Shown here in pieces: positions 24,937 to 26,532 of a stretch of DNA of 26,532 bases. The stretch is from Collinsella sp. (GTDB lineage Bacteria > Actinomycetota > Coriobacteriia > Coriobacteriales > Coriobacteriaceae): assembly GCA_019419405.1 (NCBI GenBank), contig DYAA01000057.1, positions 1 to 26,532 on the forward strand, written 5' to 3'. The notes beneath the pieces are model-generated. The model did no database searches and was not told the origin of the DNA. It saw only the letters and a program-made list of their open reading frames with translations. Position 1 is the first letter of the stretch. Each line of letters starts with the position of its first letter. Both the position numbers and the translations under genes were made by a program.

Positions 24937-26532
24937 TTAGCGCCCGTCGCCGCCCAGCAGCGCCAGAACATCTTCGCGGGTAAACAGCGCCGACGAGATG
25001 CCGTCGCCGCCGAGCACGCTGTTGACCAGGTCGCGCTTGGACTCCTGCATCTGCATAATGCGCTCCTCGATCGTGTCCTTGGCGATGAGCTTGTACACGG
25101 TCACGGTATGTTGCTGGCCAATACGGTGCGCGCGGTCGGTCGCCTGGTCCTGCGCTGCCACGTTCCACCACGGGTCGTAGTGGATGACCACGTCGGCCGC
25201 CGTCAGGTTAAGGCCCACGCCGCCCGCCTTGAGCGAAATCAAAAAGACCGGAACCTCGCCCGCTTGGAACTGCGCGACCATCTTGGCGCGGCTCTCCTTA
25301 GACGAAGCGCCCGTGAGCTTAAGGAAGGCGATGTCCTCCTTGGCCAAGCGCTTACCGATGATATCGAGCATACCCGTAAACTGGCTGAACAACAGGATGC
25401 GATGCCCGCCGTCGAGTGCGCCGTGCACGAGCTCCATACACGTATCGAGCTTGGCGCTCCCCGCCTTGTAATCCTCGTAGTGTAGACGCGGGTCGCAGCA
25501 GATCTGGCGCAGCTTGGTGAGCTCAGCGAGCACCTTGAGTTTGTCCTTCTTAAACTCCCCAGCCTCGCGGTGCTGCACCTGCTGGGCGATGCGGTCCTGG
25601 TTGGCCAGGTAGAGCTTGCGCTGCTCGCCGGTAAGCTGCGCCATGACGGTGTCTTCGATCTTCTCGGGCAGGTCGGCCACCACGTCTTCCTTAACACGGC
25701 GCAGCACAAACGGCGACACGAGCGCCTGCAGGCGAGCGGCGCTATCGCCCTCGGCATGCTCGACGGGGCTCTCAAAGCGCTTGGCAAACGACTCGCGTGT
25801 CCCCAAAAGGCCCGGCATCAAAAAGTCGAAGATGCTCCAGAGCTCGGACAGGCGGTTTTCGATGGGCGTGCCCGTCAGGGCAAAGCGCACGCCGGCAGGC
25901 AGGCGCTTGGCGGCGCGCGCCACCTGCGTGAGCGGATTTTTAATGTACTGTGCCTCATCGAGCACCACGCGGGCAAAATCCTGCTCGACGTACTCGTCGA
26001 TATCGCGCCGCATAAGGTCATACGACGTCACGACCACGCTATGCTCGGCCACGCCGGCGATCTGCACGCGGCGTTGAGCCTTGGCGCCCACAATGGCGCA
26101 CACATCGAGCGACGGGGCAAAGCGCTCCAGCTCGGCAGTCCAGTTGTACACGAGTGAGGCCGGGCATACCACGAGCGTGGGCTTGGTGTCCCCCGCCTCC
26201 ACGCGCGCCAGAATATGCGCAATCATCTGGAGCGTTTTGCCCAGGCCCATGTCGTCGGCCAAGATGCCGCCAAGGCCCAGGTGTTCGAGCGAGCCGAGCC
26301 ACTGGTATCCGTCGACCTGGTAGCCGCGCATCGTTGCCTTGAGCGATGCCGGCACCGTAAAGTCCATCTTGCCGAGCGTGTCCAGGCGCTCGACGGTACG
26401 GCGGAACGCAGCGTCGCGATCGGCCTCGAGCGCCGGCGTGCGTGCGAGCATGCTGTCGACGAACAGGGTGCTCGACGTGGGAAGCGACACGCCGTCGAGC
26501 AGGTCGACGGCATCGACACCCAGGTCCTCGGC
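24937..26532 (-). CDS. SNF2-family helicase, C-terminal part (cut by window edge)
   Basis: The frame is open to the window end, so the start lies outside; 531 residues are visible. All seven SF2/SNF2 motifs appear: DDMGLGKT (Walker A Lys near visible residue 99), LDEAQYIKNP (DEAQ at 192-195), LTGTPIENRLSELWSIFDFL, then FSQFTGMLDIIGKRL, SLKAGGVGLNLTAADVVIHYDPWWN and QATDRAHRIGQ. This is the bacterial RapA/HepA-like SNF2 type, which usually has an N-terminal SWIM or SNF2-associated region (not visible here). It acts as a DNA translocase; the target is unknown. The neighbours do not point to a defence role. Confidence 0.93.
   Translation of the reverse strand, partial: AEDLGVDAVDLLDGVSLPTSSTLFVDSMLARTPALEADRDAAFRRTVERLDTLGKMDFTVPASLKATMRGYQVDGYQWLGSLEHLGLGGILADDMGLGKTLQMIAHILARVEAGDTKPTLVVCPASLVYNWTAELERFAPSLDVCAIVGAKAQRRVQIAGVAEHSVVVTSYDLMRRDIDEYVEQDFARVVLDEAQYIKNPLTQVARAAKRLPAGVRFALTGTPIENRLSELWSIFDFLMPGLLGTRESFAKRFESPVEHAEGDSAARLQALVSPFVLRRVKEDVVADLPEKIEDTVMAQLTGEQRKLYLANQDRIAQQVQHREAGEFKKDKLKVLAELTKLRQICCDPRLHYEDYKAGSAKLDTCMELVHGALDGGHRILLFSQFTGMLDIIGKRLAKEDIAFLKLTGASSKESRAKMVAQFQAGEVPVFLISLKAGGVGLNLTAADVVIHYDPWWNVAAQDQATDRAHRIGQQHTVTVYKLIAKDTIEERIMQMQESKRDLVNSVLGGDGISSALFTREDVLALLGGDGR

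Overview
This window looks like chromosomal DNA from a GC-rich gut actinobacterium of the class Coriobacteriia, most like Collinsella. That is an inference from protein style: an LANTG-type sortase signal, a superoxide reductase, formate-tetrahydrofolate ligase in a likely anaerobe, and C/G-ending codons. No rRNA or tRNA is present to confirm it.

Layout. A secreted, wall-anchored PI-PLC (123-2624, +) is followed by a strong terminator and a small PH-like protein (2717-2986, -). Next come a YhcG-type PD-(D/E)XK nuclease (3155-4204, +), an ADP-ribosylglycohydrolase (4268-5056, +) and a small unknown protein (5089-5310, +). The long gap 5311-6173 has no ordinary gene. It holds a set of nested long-range complementary segments (about 5383-5673) around a 30-codon ORF, ending in a terminator-like hairpin: a candidate structured RNA or small-protein gene.

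The centre of the window (6174-14278, +) is a Type I restriction-modification operon: hsdR, hsdM, an hsdS whose frame runs without a stop into a complete tyrosine recombinase, and a second full-length hsdS. Four copies of a palindromic site (core GCTAAAT-GGCT-ATTTAGC) lie in the middle and at the end of each hsdS. Their asymmetric centres alternate in orientation (+,-,+,-), and all four are read in the same codon phase. This looks like a self-contained TRD-shuffling device. Any inversion starting at the first site is predicted to end HsdS1 within a few codons, and two successive inversions would place the second gene's TRD2 behind the first gene's TRD1. It is the most interesting system in the window.

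The right half is mostly housekeeping: a double zinc-ribbon protein (-), a CDF metal exporter with an N-D-D-D (manganese-type) site (+), a membrane protein with a 7-residue repeat tail (-), fhs (-), and ruvC-ruvA-ruvB (-) with a LexA-like operator overlapping its promoter. These are followed by an NAD synthetase-like protein that has lost the catalytic motifs of both domains (-), a superoxide reductase with a metal-less N-terminal domain (-), and the C-terminal part of a SNF2 helicase cut by the window edge (-).

Reading across the genes, YhcG, the ADP-ribosylglycohydrolase, the candidate small RNA and the Type I system form an accessory, defence-like block of about 11 kb (3.1-14.2 kb) between core genes. 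Several of its genes look more AT-rich than the flanks, which fits horizontal acquisition. I made no quantitative composition measurement.
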